Source of the DNA: Proteobacteria bacterium UBA2383 | GTDB taxonomy: Bacteria > Pseudomonadota > Gammaproteobacteria > Competibacterales > Competibacteraceae | Length of the DNA stretch: 11,275 nt | Assembly (NCBI GenBank): GCA_002343485.1 | Contig: DDST01000153.1 | Span: 1-11,275 of the forward strand | Direction: 5' to 3' | In this document: positions 1 through 5,499 of the stretch, in pieces | Layout: every line of letters starts with the position of its first letter | How positions within the stretch are numbered: the stretch's first letter is position 1 | Notes under the pieces: generated by a model | What the model was told of the DNA's origin: nothing | Databases searched by the model: none | The model's input: only the letters and a program-made list of their open reading frames with translations | Program-made: the position numbers and the translations under genes

Positions 1-441
1 TTTAAGAGACCGGGAATTGCTGATGCAAAACAGATTTATGCTGTTGACTACCACCCAGAGTTATTGGATGAGCTGAAGACAAATTTTGATCTAAGTAATA
101 TAGCTTACATTAAGAATAATGGTGACAATTTTCCGGGGATTCCAGTTGAATCAGTTGATTTCTTGTTTTCTTTTGGAGTTTTTGTACACTTAGATTTAGA
201 TATTATCAATCGTTATCTCCAGAATATAAAACCGCTGTTAAAAAATAGCTCCAATGCGGTTATTCAATATTCAGATAAGACCAAACCTTTGGCGAAGAAT
301 AATACAGGATTTTCAGAGAATGATCCTGATAAAATGCGAGAATTAATCTTTTCTCACGGTTATTGCATCTATGAAGAAGATACAAAAACACTATGGCATA
401 GTTCTATTATTCGCTTTGGCCTCCCAAAGTCCATTACCTAA
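1..441 (+). CDS. Class I SAM-dependent methyltransferase, 3' part
   Basis: The frame is open from base 1, so the N-terminus, with the glycine-rich SAM loop, lies outside the window. What remains reads like the second half of a Rossmann-fold methyltransferase. IYAVDYHPELLDEL has the acidic residue after beta-strand 2 that usually binds the SAM ribose, and VDFLFSFGVFVHLD resembles the motif IV region, followed by a helix and LLKNSSNAVIQYSD. The substrate cannot be told. The gene is AT-rich compared with the cas genes downstream. Its stop codon (439-441) sits inside a degenerate attC R'' core (ACCTAAT), as is usual for integron cassette genes. There is no promoter of its own in view, so it probably depends on read-through from the array. 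The family is fairly certain and the function unknown. Confidence 0.75.
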   Translation, partial: FKRPGIADAKQIYAVDYHPELLDELKTNFDLSNIAYIKNNGDNFPGIPVESVDFLFSFGVFVHLDLDIINRYLQNIKPLLKNSSNAVIQYSDKTKPLAKNNTGFSENDPDKMRELIFSHGYCIYEEDTKTLWHSSIIRFGLPKSIT

Positions 442-499
442 TCATGCCATCAACTAGGACGCGCCAACTATGGCGCGCCTGTTATGATTATCGTTAGGC
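436..499 (+). other. attC recombination site (cassette 1)
   Basis: This is a 64-bp imperfect palindrome running from the R'' core ACCTAAT (436-442, containing the methyltransferase stop) to the R' core GTTAGGC (493-499), which fits GTTRRRY exactly. The outer cores can pair with one mismatch and one wobble, and the middle holds a CGCGCC/GGCGCG stem. An integron integrase would cut the folded bottom strand after the G of the R' core. Confidence 0.75.
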
Positions 500-507
500 T
501 CAAAAGG

Positions 508-1020
508 ATGAAGTTTCGCGACCTACTCGATCTCCCGTACAACGAGAAGAATGGCATCATCGAGCTGGAAGCGATTCTTGAGGTGCTTCCAAATACTCCG
601 CTTGAGGTAGTGAAACAGGTCTACCAAGATCATGGGCGAAACGGAGAGCACCAAAAAGAGTATGGGGAACTCGATATTGGTTCCTTAGCGTGGGAGAAAA
701 AAAGGATTACCGCCGCCGATATTCAGCCGTGTTTCATGTTGTCGCGATTTTCAGAATGGCCATACAGAGTCAGTCAACGGCTCGATCAATTCGAGAAAAT
801 GGGCTGGCGCTGCATCGATGTAAGGGAAAATGTTTGGCGGCACTGGGAAGAACACCAAACATGGGTGATGGAGCCGGTTTTTGTTCACCGTGGCTTGGTC
901 GGCACAGAGGAGGGTATGCACCTTGTGGAAGGTCATACAAGAGTAGGCGTTCTGCGCGGGCTGCTAAGCCGGTCACTGATATCAGCCAGTAGTTTTCATG
1001 GAGTATGGTATGGAGCCTAA
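508..1020 (+). CDS. Unknown 170-aa integron cassette protein
   Basis: I do not recognise this protein with confidence. It is a soluble-looking, charged protein rich in Trp and Glu, with no signal peptide or membrane segment. The segment HLVEGHTRVGVLRGLL (near residues 138-153) resembles the D/E-G-H-x-R core of ParB/Srx-like nuclease folds, but that is a weak hint only. The ATG at 508 is preferred over the in-frame ATG at 484, because 484 lies in the previous attC and would belong to another cassette. The Shine-Dalgarno match before 508 is poor (AAAAGG directly abutting the ATG). The stop codon at 1018-1020 lies within a perfect R'' core (GCCTAAC, 1015-1021). Confidence 0.65.
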   Translation: MKFRDLLDLPYNEKNGIIELEAILEVLPNTPLEVVKQVYQDHGRNGEHQKEYGELDIGSLAWEKKRITAADIQPCFMLSRFSEWPYRVSQRLDQFEKMGWRCIDVRENVWRHWEEHQTWVMEPVFVHRGLVGTEEGMHLVEGHTRVGVLRGLLSRSLISASSFHGVWYGA

Positions 1021-1021
1021 C
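1015..1021 (+). other. Solitary attC R'' core without a matching R'
   Basis: GCCTAAC fits RYYYAAC exactly and overlaps the stop codon of the gene ending at 1020, the normal place for the left end of an attC. No GTTRRRY core follows within the usual 60-150 bp. The next good R' is at 1321, and its palindrome pairs instead with an arm that starts at about 1193. The attC of this cassette therefore seems to have lost its right end, or to have been disrupted by the sequence at 1022-1199. Confidence 0.5.
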
Positions 1022-1054
1022 AGAAGACTCAAGTTGTTTGCTGCTTAGCTTGGC

Positions 1055-1199
1055 GTTGCCGCGGACGCTACGCGCTGGTTATTACCCATAAATCAGATAA
1101 TATCAACAAAATCAATTATATGATAAATATTTCATATAGCTAATTCTGCAAGAGTTTTCGACTTATGGGTAGCGGCCAGTGCTTTGCGCCCGCGGCAAC
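1055..1199. repeat. 145-bp imperfect palindrome, MITE-like
   Basis: The arms at 1055-1091 and 1163-1199 are inverted copies of equal length, 37 bp each, with 29 of 37 positions matching. The outermost 10 bp (GTTGCCGCGG / CCGCGGCAAC) and the innermost 7 bp (CCCATAA / TTATGGG) match perfectly. The core between them is AT-rich and carries ATATGA/TCATAT (1118-1123 and 1132-1137) around nearly the same centre (about 1127), so the whole stretch can fold into one long hairpin. There is no coding frame. It resembles a miniature inverted-repeat element or a structured RNA hairpin. No clear target-site duplication is visible. Confidence 0.5.
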
Positions 1200-1327
1200 G
1201 GGGCGGCGGATCGGCATCCACTGATTGCGCGGCGCGAAGCGCCGCACAACCAGCGGATCAACCGGACATCGCCCGTCCAAAACTGCGTTTTGTCCGGGCT
1301 CGCCGGTTATCCGCCGCCCCGTTAGGC
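1193..1327 (+). other. Long attC recombination site (135 bp)
   Basis: The right end is GTTAGGC (1321-1327), a perfect R' core. A 15-bp perfect inverted repeat pairs 1197-1211 with 1309-1323. The left core is CGGCAAC (1193-1199), a degenerate R''. Inside are further hairpins, including GCGGCGC-GAA-GCGCCGC and CCAAAAC/GTTTTG, so the folded strand would be branched. The length is near the upper end of known attC sites. It is the boundary in front of the membrane-protein cassette. Confidence 0.7.
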
Positions 1328-1333
1328 ATCACT

Positions 1334-1816
1334 ATGGCCATATCACCAGAACAGCAGATCGAAAAGCTTCGACGATCCGCGCGGCTCTCATGGACACCCA
1401 AAGGGCTTCTCGGGCTGACGCTGGTGCTTATTGCGTTGGGAGTTCTAACCGAATACGAATCTTTCTTCGTATTTGGTGCGTTTTCCGGCCTCTTTGCTGT
1501 TGCAGCAAGAGAATCTGCCCCTCACTGGAGAAACGCCATTACAGCCATTCGCAATGGAATACGGTCGAAAGGCAGCGTGCTGATAGAAATCACAAGAGAC
1601 CCAACGGAGTTTGATCGCCATGTAGCAACAGTTCGAGAGGAATCCAAACTTGCCTGGCAGTTCCAATTCACCCCCAGCGACTGGGAACCAACCGAAGGTG
1701 AATTAGATGCTGAAATATATTATGTTCGTGGTATTGAATGGCCAGCATTGATTGTTACGCCGAAAGGCATATTGGTCCCGGCTTTCACTCCAAAGAAGCT
1801 CACCGAGAATGCCTAA
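1334..1816 (+). CDS. Small membrane protein of unknown function
   Basis: This is a 160-aa cassette protein that I cannot assign to a named family. Residues about 24-38 (GLLGLTLVLIALGVL) and 44-58 (FFVFGAFSGLFAVAA) form two hydrophobic helices separated by a short loop, with a basic N-terminus (KLRRSAR) before them. A soluble, mixed-charge C-terminal domain of about 100 residues follows. By the positive-inside rule the N-terminus and C-terminal domain are probably cytoplasmic. The ATG at 1334 is chosen because the frame open further upstream runs through the attC ending at 1327, and this ATG lies 6 bp inside the new cassette. The stop codon sits in an R'' core (GCCTAAC, 1811-1817). No promoter is visible. 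Confidence 0.7.
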   Translation: MAISPEQQIEKLRRSARLSWTPKGLLGLTLVLIALGVLTEYESFFVFGAFSGLFAVAARESAPHWRNAITAIRNGIRSKGSVLIEITRDPTEFDRHVATVREESKLAWQFQFTPSDWEPTEGELDAEIYYVRGIEWPALIVTPKGILVPAFTPKKLTENA

Positions 1817-1891
1817 CAAACGCTTCGAGAGGGACGCTCCGCCAGCAAGCTTCGCTTGCTGTCTCCGCGCCCCTCAAGCGCAACGTTATGC
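1811..1891 (+). other. attC recombination site (cassette 3)
   Basis: This is an 81-bp imperfect palindrome from the R'' core GCCTAAC (1811-1817, containing the stop codon) to the R' core GTTATGC (1885-1891), which has one departure from GTTRRRY. The inner arms AACGCTTCGAGAGGG and CCCCTCAAGCG pair imperfectly. The tip is the hairpin AGCAAGC-TTC-GCTTGCT. Confidence 0.8.
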
Positions 1892-1893
1892 CT

Positions 1894-1935
1894 CCTATAG
1901 AGAAATATGAGCAACCTATAGAGAAATATGAGCAA
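1894..1935 (+). repeat. 21-bp perfect tandem duplication over a start site
   Basis: Bases 1894-1914 and 1915-1935 are identical. Each copy carries the purine-rich stretch AGAGAAAT and an ATG (1907 and 1928). The first ATG opens a four-codon frame (MSNL) that ends at TAG 1919-1921 in the second copy. The second ATG starts the acetyltransferase. The duplication therefore created a tiny upstream reading frame with the same first codons as the main gene. Confidence 0.9.
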
Positions 1936-2383
1936 CATCACCGTTCGCCAAGCAGTCCTATCTGACATTGAAGCACTTGCTCCACTCTTTGATGGCTATC
2001 GTCAGTTCTATGGTCGCGCGAGTGACCTTTCCGCCGCACGCGAGTTTTTGCGCGCCCGCTTCAATCACGGCGAGTCAGTCCTGTTCATTGCACATGAAAG
2101 CAGTGCACCAGTTGGCTTCACTCAACTCTATCCAAGTTTTTCGTCGGTATCGCTTGCCCGTGTATTTGTGCTCAACGATCTTTTTGTGCATGAGCAAGCC
2201 CGCCGGAAAGGCGTTGCTTCAAAATTGATGTCCGCAGCTACTGATTTTGCGAAATCATTGGGAGCCGTTCGTGTCTCGCTATCGACCGCAACGAGCAACG
2301 AAACAGCCCAAGCTCTTTATCAATCTGCTGGCTGGAAGCGCGATGAACAATTCTTTGTCTATCACTTTGCTATTTCGGCATAA
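1928..2383 (+). CDS. GNAT family N-acetyltransferase
   Basis: This is a 151-aa single-domain GCN5-related acetyltransferase, a normal length for the fold. It would move an acetyl group from acetyl-CoA to an amine, but the substrate is unknown. The N-terminus ITVRQAVLSDIEALAPLF is the usual beta1-alpha1. FVLNDLFVHEQARRKGVA (residues 80-97) is motif A, with the CoA pyrophosphate loop R-x-x-G-x-A at R92-A97. SLSTATSNETAQALYQSAGW is motif B with the typical Asn and Tyr. Antibiotic acetyltransferases occur in integrons, but nothing here points to a drug substrate. The start at 1928 gives the complete domain. The first ATG, at 1907, is in frame but closed by a TAG. The stop codon lies in the R'' core GCATAAC. 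Confidence 0.9.
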   Translation: MSNITVRQAVLSDIEALAPLFDGYRQFYGRASDLSAAREFLRARFNHGESVLFIAHESSAPVGFTQLYPSFSSVSLARVFVLNDLFVHEQARRKGVASKLMSAATDFAKSLGAVRVSLSTATSNETAQALYQSAGWKRDEQFFVYHFAISA

Positions 2384-2442
2384 CCCTGCGCTTAACCGGA
2401 CCTTGCGAAAAGCCGCGCAGGCCGGTTAGCGCCCCGTTAGAT
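2378..2442 (+). other. attC recombination site (cassette 4)
   Basis: This is a 65-bp imperfect palindrome from the R'' core GCATAAC (2378-2384, containing the acetyltransferase stop) to the R' core GTTAGAT (2436-2442), which fits GTTRRRY. The inner arms CTTAACCGG and CCGGTTAG pair across a CTTGCG...CGCGCAG tip. Confidence 0.8.
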
Positions 2443-2483
2443 TTTATTGGGTTCTGCCAAGGCTCAAACTGCAAAGGTGAGCA

Positions 2484-3437
2484 ATGAAAGCTGTAATATG
2501 GATGGCGTATGGTACCCCGGATGTCCTTGAAGTTCATGATCTTGAAGAACCTACCCCAAAAAATCATGAAGTCTTAGTCAAAATAGCCTCATCTGCAGTT
2601 ACTACTGGTGACTGCCGGATGAGAAGATTTGACGTGCCAAGCGGGTTTTGGCTTCCTGCTCGCCTGGCGTTTGGCTTGTTCAAGCCTAGGAAGAAGATAA
2701 CTGGAATGGATTTTTCTGGTGAAGTTGTCGCAGTGGGTAAAGGTGTCAGCCTATTTAAAAAAGGAGATAGGGTGTTTGGTACTACGGGTGTGGCACTTGG
2801 TGCGAATTCTGAGTATACGTGTATCGCTGAAAACAAAGCCCTTATAAAAATACCAGATTCAATTTCACATACAGATGCTGTTTCTTTGATTTTTGGTGGA
2901 ATAACAGCGCTATATTTTTTACAGGGAAAAATCAAGCAAGATAGTAAGGTATTAATTAATGGTGCGTCTGGCTCTGTTGGTAGCTCAGCAGTTCAAGTAT
3001 CAAAAAATTACGGGGCCAAAGTAACAGGAATATGTTCTGGTAGTAACAGAGAGCTGGTGTTATCAATCGGGGCAGATAAAGTGATTGATTACACTAATAA
3101 TGATTTTTCTGATAATGGTGTAGTTTATGATGTAATTCTTGATACCGTAGGTAATTTGTCTTATGCAGGTTGTAAGAGATCACTATCTAAATCAGGAAAA
3201 TTAATTCTTATCAATGCCGGTCTAGGTACTATTATAAGCTCACTTGTTAAAAAAAATTTGATTTGCGGTGTCGCATTGGAAAGCAAGGAATTACTACAAG
3301 AAATTTTGCGTTTATACGAGACTAAAAGATTGAAGCCTGTCATCGATAAAGTCTACTCCTTGGAGAAAATAGTTGAGGCACATAGATATGTGGATGAGGG
3401 GCATAAGAAGGGAAATGTTGTATTAACCATTGAGTAA
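2484..3437 (+). CDS. MDR-family NAD(P)H-dependent oxidoreductase (quinone oxidoreductase-like)
   Basis: This is a 317-aa medium-chain dehydrogenase/reductase, full length for the zinc-independent quinone oxidoreductase branch. The N-terminal GroES-like domain (about 1-125) starts MKAVIWMAYGTPDVLEVHD and contains GMDFSGEVVAVGKGV and FKKGDRVFG. The Rossmann domain carries the nucleotide-binding loop GASGSVG (160-166) and DTVG. It lacks the catalytic GHE and the four-Cys structural zinc set of alcohol dehydrogenases, so reduction of a quinone or enone by NAD(P)H is likelier than alcohol oxidation; the actual substrate is unknown. The Shine-Dalgarno site is AAAGGTGAGCA before the ATG at 2484. The 3' two-thirds is clearly more AT-rich than the cas genes, consistent with a separate origin. 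It fills one cassette, with an attC on each side. Confidence 0.88.
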   Translation: MKAVIWMAYGTPDVLEVHDLEEPTPKNHEVLVKIASSAVTTGDCRMRRFDVPSGFWLPARLAFGLFKPRKKITGMDFSGEVVAVGKGVSLFKKGDRVFGTTGVALGANSEYTCIAENKALIKIPDSISHTDAVSLIFGGITALYFLQGKIKQDSKVLINGASGSVGSSAVQVSKNYGAKVTGICSGSNRELVLSIGADKVIDYTNNDFSDNGVVYDVILDTVGNLSYAGCKRSLSKSGKLILINAGLGTIISSLVKKNLICGVALESKELLQEILRLYETKRLKPVIDKVYSLEKIVEAHRYVDEGHKKGNVVLTIE

Positions 3438-3442
3438 ACAAA

Positions 3443-3529
3443 ATCTAACAATGTAATCAAGCCGTTCGCTGCGCTCACTCGAACGCTCCGCAGCGTTGCT
3501 GCTTCGCGCCGCTTATTGCGGCGTTAGGC
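3443..3529 (+). other. attC recombination site (cassette 5)
   Basis: This is an 87-bp site from the R'' core ATCTAAC (3443-3449), which begins 6 bp after the oxidoreductase stop, to the R' core GTTAGGC (3523-3529); both fit consensus. Internal arms include GAACGCTCCG/CAGCGTT, GCTGCGCTC and a GCGCCGC/GCGGCG pair towards the right end. Confidence 0.8.
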
Positions 3530-3563
3530 ATTCCACTTCGCACTTTCGCCAAAGGAGAAGCAT

Positions 3564-3764
3564 ATGGAACTTTCAGCAGTCTTAACCCCAGCCCCGGAAG
3601 GAGGCTATGTGGTATTTAATCCCGAGATAGGTACAACCACACAAGGTGAAACTGTCGAGGAGGCATTGCTGAATCTCCGTGAGGCAACGGAACTTTATTT
3701 GGAAGAATTTCCTCTCTCGATATGTGTAATAAGGCATGACCAAACTACTATTTATTTGCAGTGA
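3564..3764 (+). CDS. HicB-family antitoxin-like protein with replaced C-terminus
   Basis: This is a 66-aa product. MELSAVLTPAPEGGYVVFNP, then T-T-Q-G-E-T-V-E-E-A and REATELYLEEFPL, is the HicB-type partial RNase H fold seen in solo and paired HicB antitoxins. After residue 51 or so the sequence leaves the family (ICVIRHDQTTIYLQ), and this tail is read from the start of the next gene in another frame. The normal C-terminal end has therefore been lost. The Shine-Dalgarno site AAAGGAG is strong, 6 bp before the ATG. No hicA toxin is next to it, so it is an orphan. The truncated fold may not neutralise anything. It shares a cassette with the phosphatase-like gene, which it overlaps by 29 bp. Confidence 0.75.
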   Translation: MELSAVLTPAPEGGYVVFNPEIGTTTQGETVEEALLNLREATELYLEEFPLSICVIRHDQTTIYLQ

Positions 3765-4062
3765 GTGCCGATTGCGTAGCCCTACTGCGGCAGAAGTGTT
3801 TGCGGCGTATGAAGGCATAGAAACAATGGCGGCAGGAACGAATGCCGATGCAGAAACGCCGCTGAGTGGTGATCTCGTTGAGTGGGCCGATGTCATCTTG
3901 GTCATGGAGAAATCCCATAAAAACAAGGTCACGAAAAAGTTCCACGGTTTGCTAAAAGGCAAAAAAGTCGCGGTACTGGGGATTCCGGATGAATTTGAGC
4001 GCATGCAGCCAGAGTTGATTAGCCTGTTGAAATCAAGAGTGCCCAAATATATCCGGCTGTGA
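3736..4062 (+). CDS. Low-molecular-weight phosphotyrosine-phosphatase-like protein
   Basis: This is a 108-aa protein of a short LMW-PTP-like family common in cassettes and islands. The phosphate loop is at the N-terminus: C8-SECRL-R14-S, which satisfies the C-x5-R signature, followed by SPTAAEVF. WADVILVMEKSHKNKV matches the family's middle, and IPDEFERMQPEL near the C-terminus supplies the Asp expected as general acid. It is shorter than classical LMW-PTPs (about 150 aa). Its target is unknown. The ATG at 3736 lies inside the upstream HicB-like frame, so translation may be coupled. AAGGC just before the ATG could be the remains of an R' core (ATAAGGC, two mismatches), which would mean two cassettes fused by a deletion. 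Confidence 0.8.
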   Translation: MTKLLFICSECRLRSPTAAEVFAAYEGIETMAAGTNADAETPLSGDLVEWADVILVMEKSHKNKVTKKFHGLLKGKKVAVLGIPDEFERMQPELISLLKSRVPKYIRL

Positions 4063-4068
4063 ATTCGC

Positions 4069-4147
4069 ACATAATAATGCGGTCAATGACGTCCGTTTCG
4101 CTCATTCGGCAGCACAAAGCGCCACCGGTTATCACACGGCGTTGTAA
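4069..4147 (+). other. Degenerate attC, apparent last site of the array
   Basis: A core-like ACATAAT (4069-4075) follows the phosphatase stop by 6 bp, and a core-like GTTGTAA (4141-4147) stands where R' should be, with a GTTATCA inner-arm-like element at about 4129. Both cores depart from consensus and the arms pair poorly. It looks like a decayed attC, and no site is found to its right, so I take it as the array's end. Confidence is modest. Confidence 0.45.
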
Positions 4148-4192
4148 CTTTAACCGACAGGTCACACCCCCATTACGAGGAGGCGTCTCATC

Positions 4193-4705
4193 ATGAATGC
4201 TGAAGAATTGCGTTCTGTCCAGGCTCCGCTAAAGGAGCAATATCGCGAGACCCCAGCGGCGGCGCTGATCACCTTGAGTGCGCAGGGCCGCATTAGTGAG
4301 GGTGTTAGCTGCAAGATCGAAACAGGCAAAGCAGGAGTTGTCGCCGGGTTACATCCAGCCACGGGTGGAAGCGGACTGGCTGCCTGTTCAGGTGACATGC
4401 TGCTCGAAGCGCTGGTGGCCTGTGCCGGCGTTACTCTAAACGCAGTAGCCACAGCGCTTGGTATTGAGTTGCGAGACGCTTCGCTTCGAGCCGAAGGTGA
4501 TCTCGACTTCCGCGGAACGTTGGGGCTGTCAAAGGAGGTGCCGGTCGGCTTTCAGAACATACGGTTGCAGTTCACCCTCGATACTGACGCATCGGAGGAG
4601 CAACTCGCAACTCTCCTGCGCCTGACCGAAAGATACTGCGTTGTGTACCAAACGTTGGCATCTCCACCTGCCTTGGCCGTCACACGCAAGCGCGCCACTG
4701 CTTGA
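4193..4705 (+). CDS. OsmC/Ohr family thiol peroxidase
   Basis: This is a 170-aa OsmC-fold protein. Members reduce organic hydroperoxides with a reactive cysteine pair. Here the pair is Cys77 in LLEALVACAGVTL, on the central helix, and Cys149 in TERYCVVYQTLASP. GFQNIRLQFTLDTDASEEQL is the usual strand-helix between them. The N-terminal extension of about 20 residues is ordinary for the wider OsmC group. There is a strong Shine-Dalgarno site (GAGGAGG) 9 bp upstream of the ATG at 4193. It stands alone between the decayed attC and the terminator at 4728. It may be a chromosomal gene bordering the array or a cassette whose attC has been lost. The likely role is protection against organic peroxides; the exact substrate is not visible. 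Confidence 0.88.
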   Translation: MNAEELRSVQAPLKEQYRETPAAALITLSAQGRISEGVSCKIETGKAGVVAGLHPATGGSGLAACSGDMLLEALVACAGVTLNAVATALGIELRDASLRAEGDLDFRGTLGLSKEVPVGFQNIRLQFTLDTDASEEQLATLLRLTERYCVVYQTLASPPALAVTRKRATA

Positions 4706-4727
4706 TCCCCCCTCGAAAGACATGAAA

Positions 4728-4748
4728 AAACCCGCCTAACGCGGGTTT
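4728..4748. terminator. Rho-independent terminator, probably bidirectional
   Basis: A perfect 8-bp stem, AAACCCGC / GCGGGTTT, closes a 5-nt loop (CTAAC). It lies 22 bp after the OsmC stop. On the + strand only TTT ends the stem. On the - strand the stem is followed by a run of six T. It should end OsmC transcription and may also stop antisense transcription coming from the right. Confidence 0.75.
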
Positions 4749-5251
4749 CTGAACGTCCTTGAACGGTGTCGAATCCTCAATTGGAGGCTTTGTCACCGGC
4801 CGTTGCCTGTCAGCTCAAGATTGCATGAGATCCTGCCATCTATTAATTCTTTTTCGCTGGGCAAACACCGGCAGGTAACCGTTTATTTTCTGTTACATAG
4901 AAAACTACCGCTAGGCCGATCGCAGATTGCGTTTGCGCCAAGAGAAGACAGGTGTTGCGGGCGAGTTTTCAAAAAATACAATGGTTTTGGTTATTTTTTC
5001 TTACATTTTTTCAATGCTATTAGCTAGATAATGCTCAATCGGCCGATTTTGCGGGCACCGTGATTTGAACCGTATCGGCCTATTTAAAACGTATTGTATA
5101 ATTACAATAGTATCTTTTTTGTAGCAAAATAGGAAGGAGCCGGTACTTAATAAAAACCTAGTAATACACCTTCTATATTCTTATTCTCTTTTACGCTAGG
5201 GTATTCCAACATCTGCCATAATTAAGTAACAAACGCAGGCCAGGATACCCC
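4749..5251. other. AT-rich non-coding region
   Basis: I find no convincing gene in these 503 bases. What can be seen is a small hairpin CCTC-AATTG-GAGG (about 4775-4787), the inverted pair GGCCGAT (5041-5047) and ATCGGCC (5074-5080), a run of T-rich sequence near 4990-5015, the promoter-like site at 5093-5108, and a Shine-Dalgarno-like AGGAAGGAG (about 5131-5139) with no start codon at a usable distance. The last may be a leftover from a deleted gene. Confidence 0.6.
5093..5108 (+). promoter_or_regulatory. Possible -10 box within a short inverted repeat
   Basis: TATAAT at 5097-5102 is a perfect sigma-70 -10 hexamer. It is embedded in the inverted repeat ATTGTA-TAAT-TACAAT, which could be an operator. 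No fair -35 lies at 16-18 bp, since the TTGAAC at 5065-5070 is 26 bp away. If it is used, it would serve the RHH remnant and perhaps the cas operon 400 bp downstream. Confidence 0.3.
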
Positions 5252-5400
5252 ATGCCGACCTCAAAAATTGACACTCTCACAGCGCGTGTCGATTCCGCCC
5301 CCAAGCAAGCTGTGTGCATCGCCGCTGCGATGGAGCACCCAGCCTCTCGAACAGGATCGAGGTGATGATCTGCACATATCGTCAGCAGTGCAGTGTGATT
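5252..5400 (+). pseudogene. Frameshifted ribbon-helix-helix (antitoxin-like) remnant
   Basis: From the ATG at 5252 the frame reads MPTSKIDTLTARVD...KQAVCIAAAMEH, the beginning of a short RHH regulator or antitoxin, and then runs to a TGA at 5363. Shifting frame at about 5340 restores the expected second helix, SLSNRIEVMICTY. In relatives the two parts join as EHRSLxNxIEVMI. A single lost base near 5340 explains the break. The shifted frame stays open to 5481, but the likeness ends near 5400. A weak AGGA stands 8 bp before the ATG. No toxin gene is adjacent. Intact relatives bind DNA as dimers; this copy is probably dead. I base the family on pattern memory, not on a search. Confidence 0.5.
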
Positions 5401-5499
5401 CTCCTCGGATCTCTGCTGCTTGTACCTACCGCTCGACGTTCACTGCTATTACGCGCGTTTCATCGCGCCCCTCAAAAATGATCTGGTAAGAGGGGTTCT

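Noticed and set aside
484..507. In-frame upstream ATG for the cassette-2 gene
   Set aside because: It sits left of the R' core cut point (493), in the attC of the previous cassette, so it would not travel with this gene. The ATG at 508 fits the cassette boundary.
4734..4740. GCCTAAC after OsmC, a perfect R'' core
   Set aside because: It lies in the stem and loop of the terminator at 4728-4748, and no GTTRRRY core or palindromic partner follows within 150 bp, so the match is probably chance.
4803..5027. 74-codon frame in the gap after OsmC
   Set aside because: It starts with TTG and has no Shine-Dalgarno site. The composition is unlike a protein (Phe/His-rich tail from T-rich DNA) and there is no family resemblance.
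5050..5075. tRNA T-arm-like sequence on the minus strand (GGTTCAAATC)
   Set aside because: The stem around the supposed T-loop does not pair, and no anticodon or D arm can be built upstream.
5268..5489. 73-codon frame upstream of cas3
   Set aside because: It is the third frame over the RHH remnant. The two other frames carry the recognisable RHH pieces, and this product is Ser/Pro-rich without a motif.
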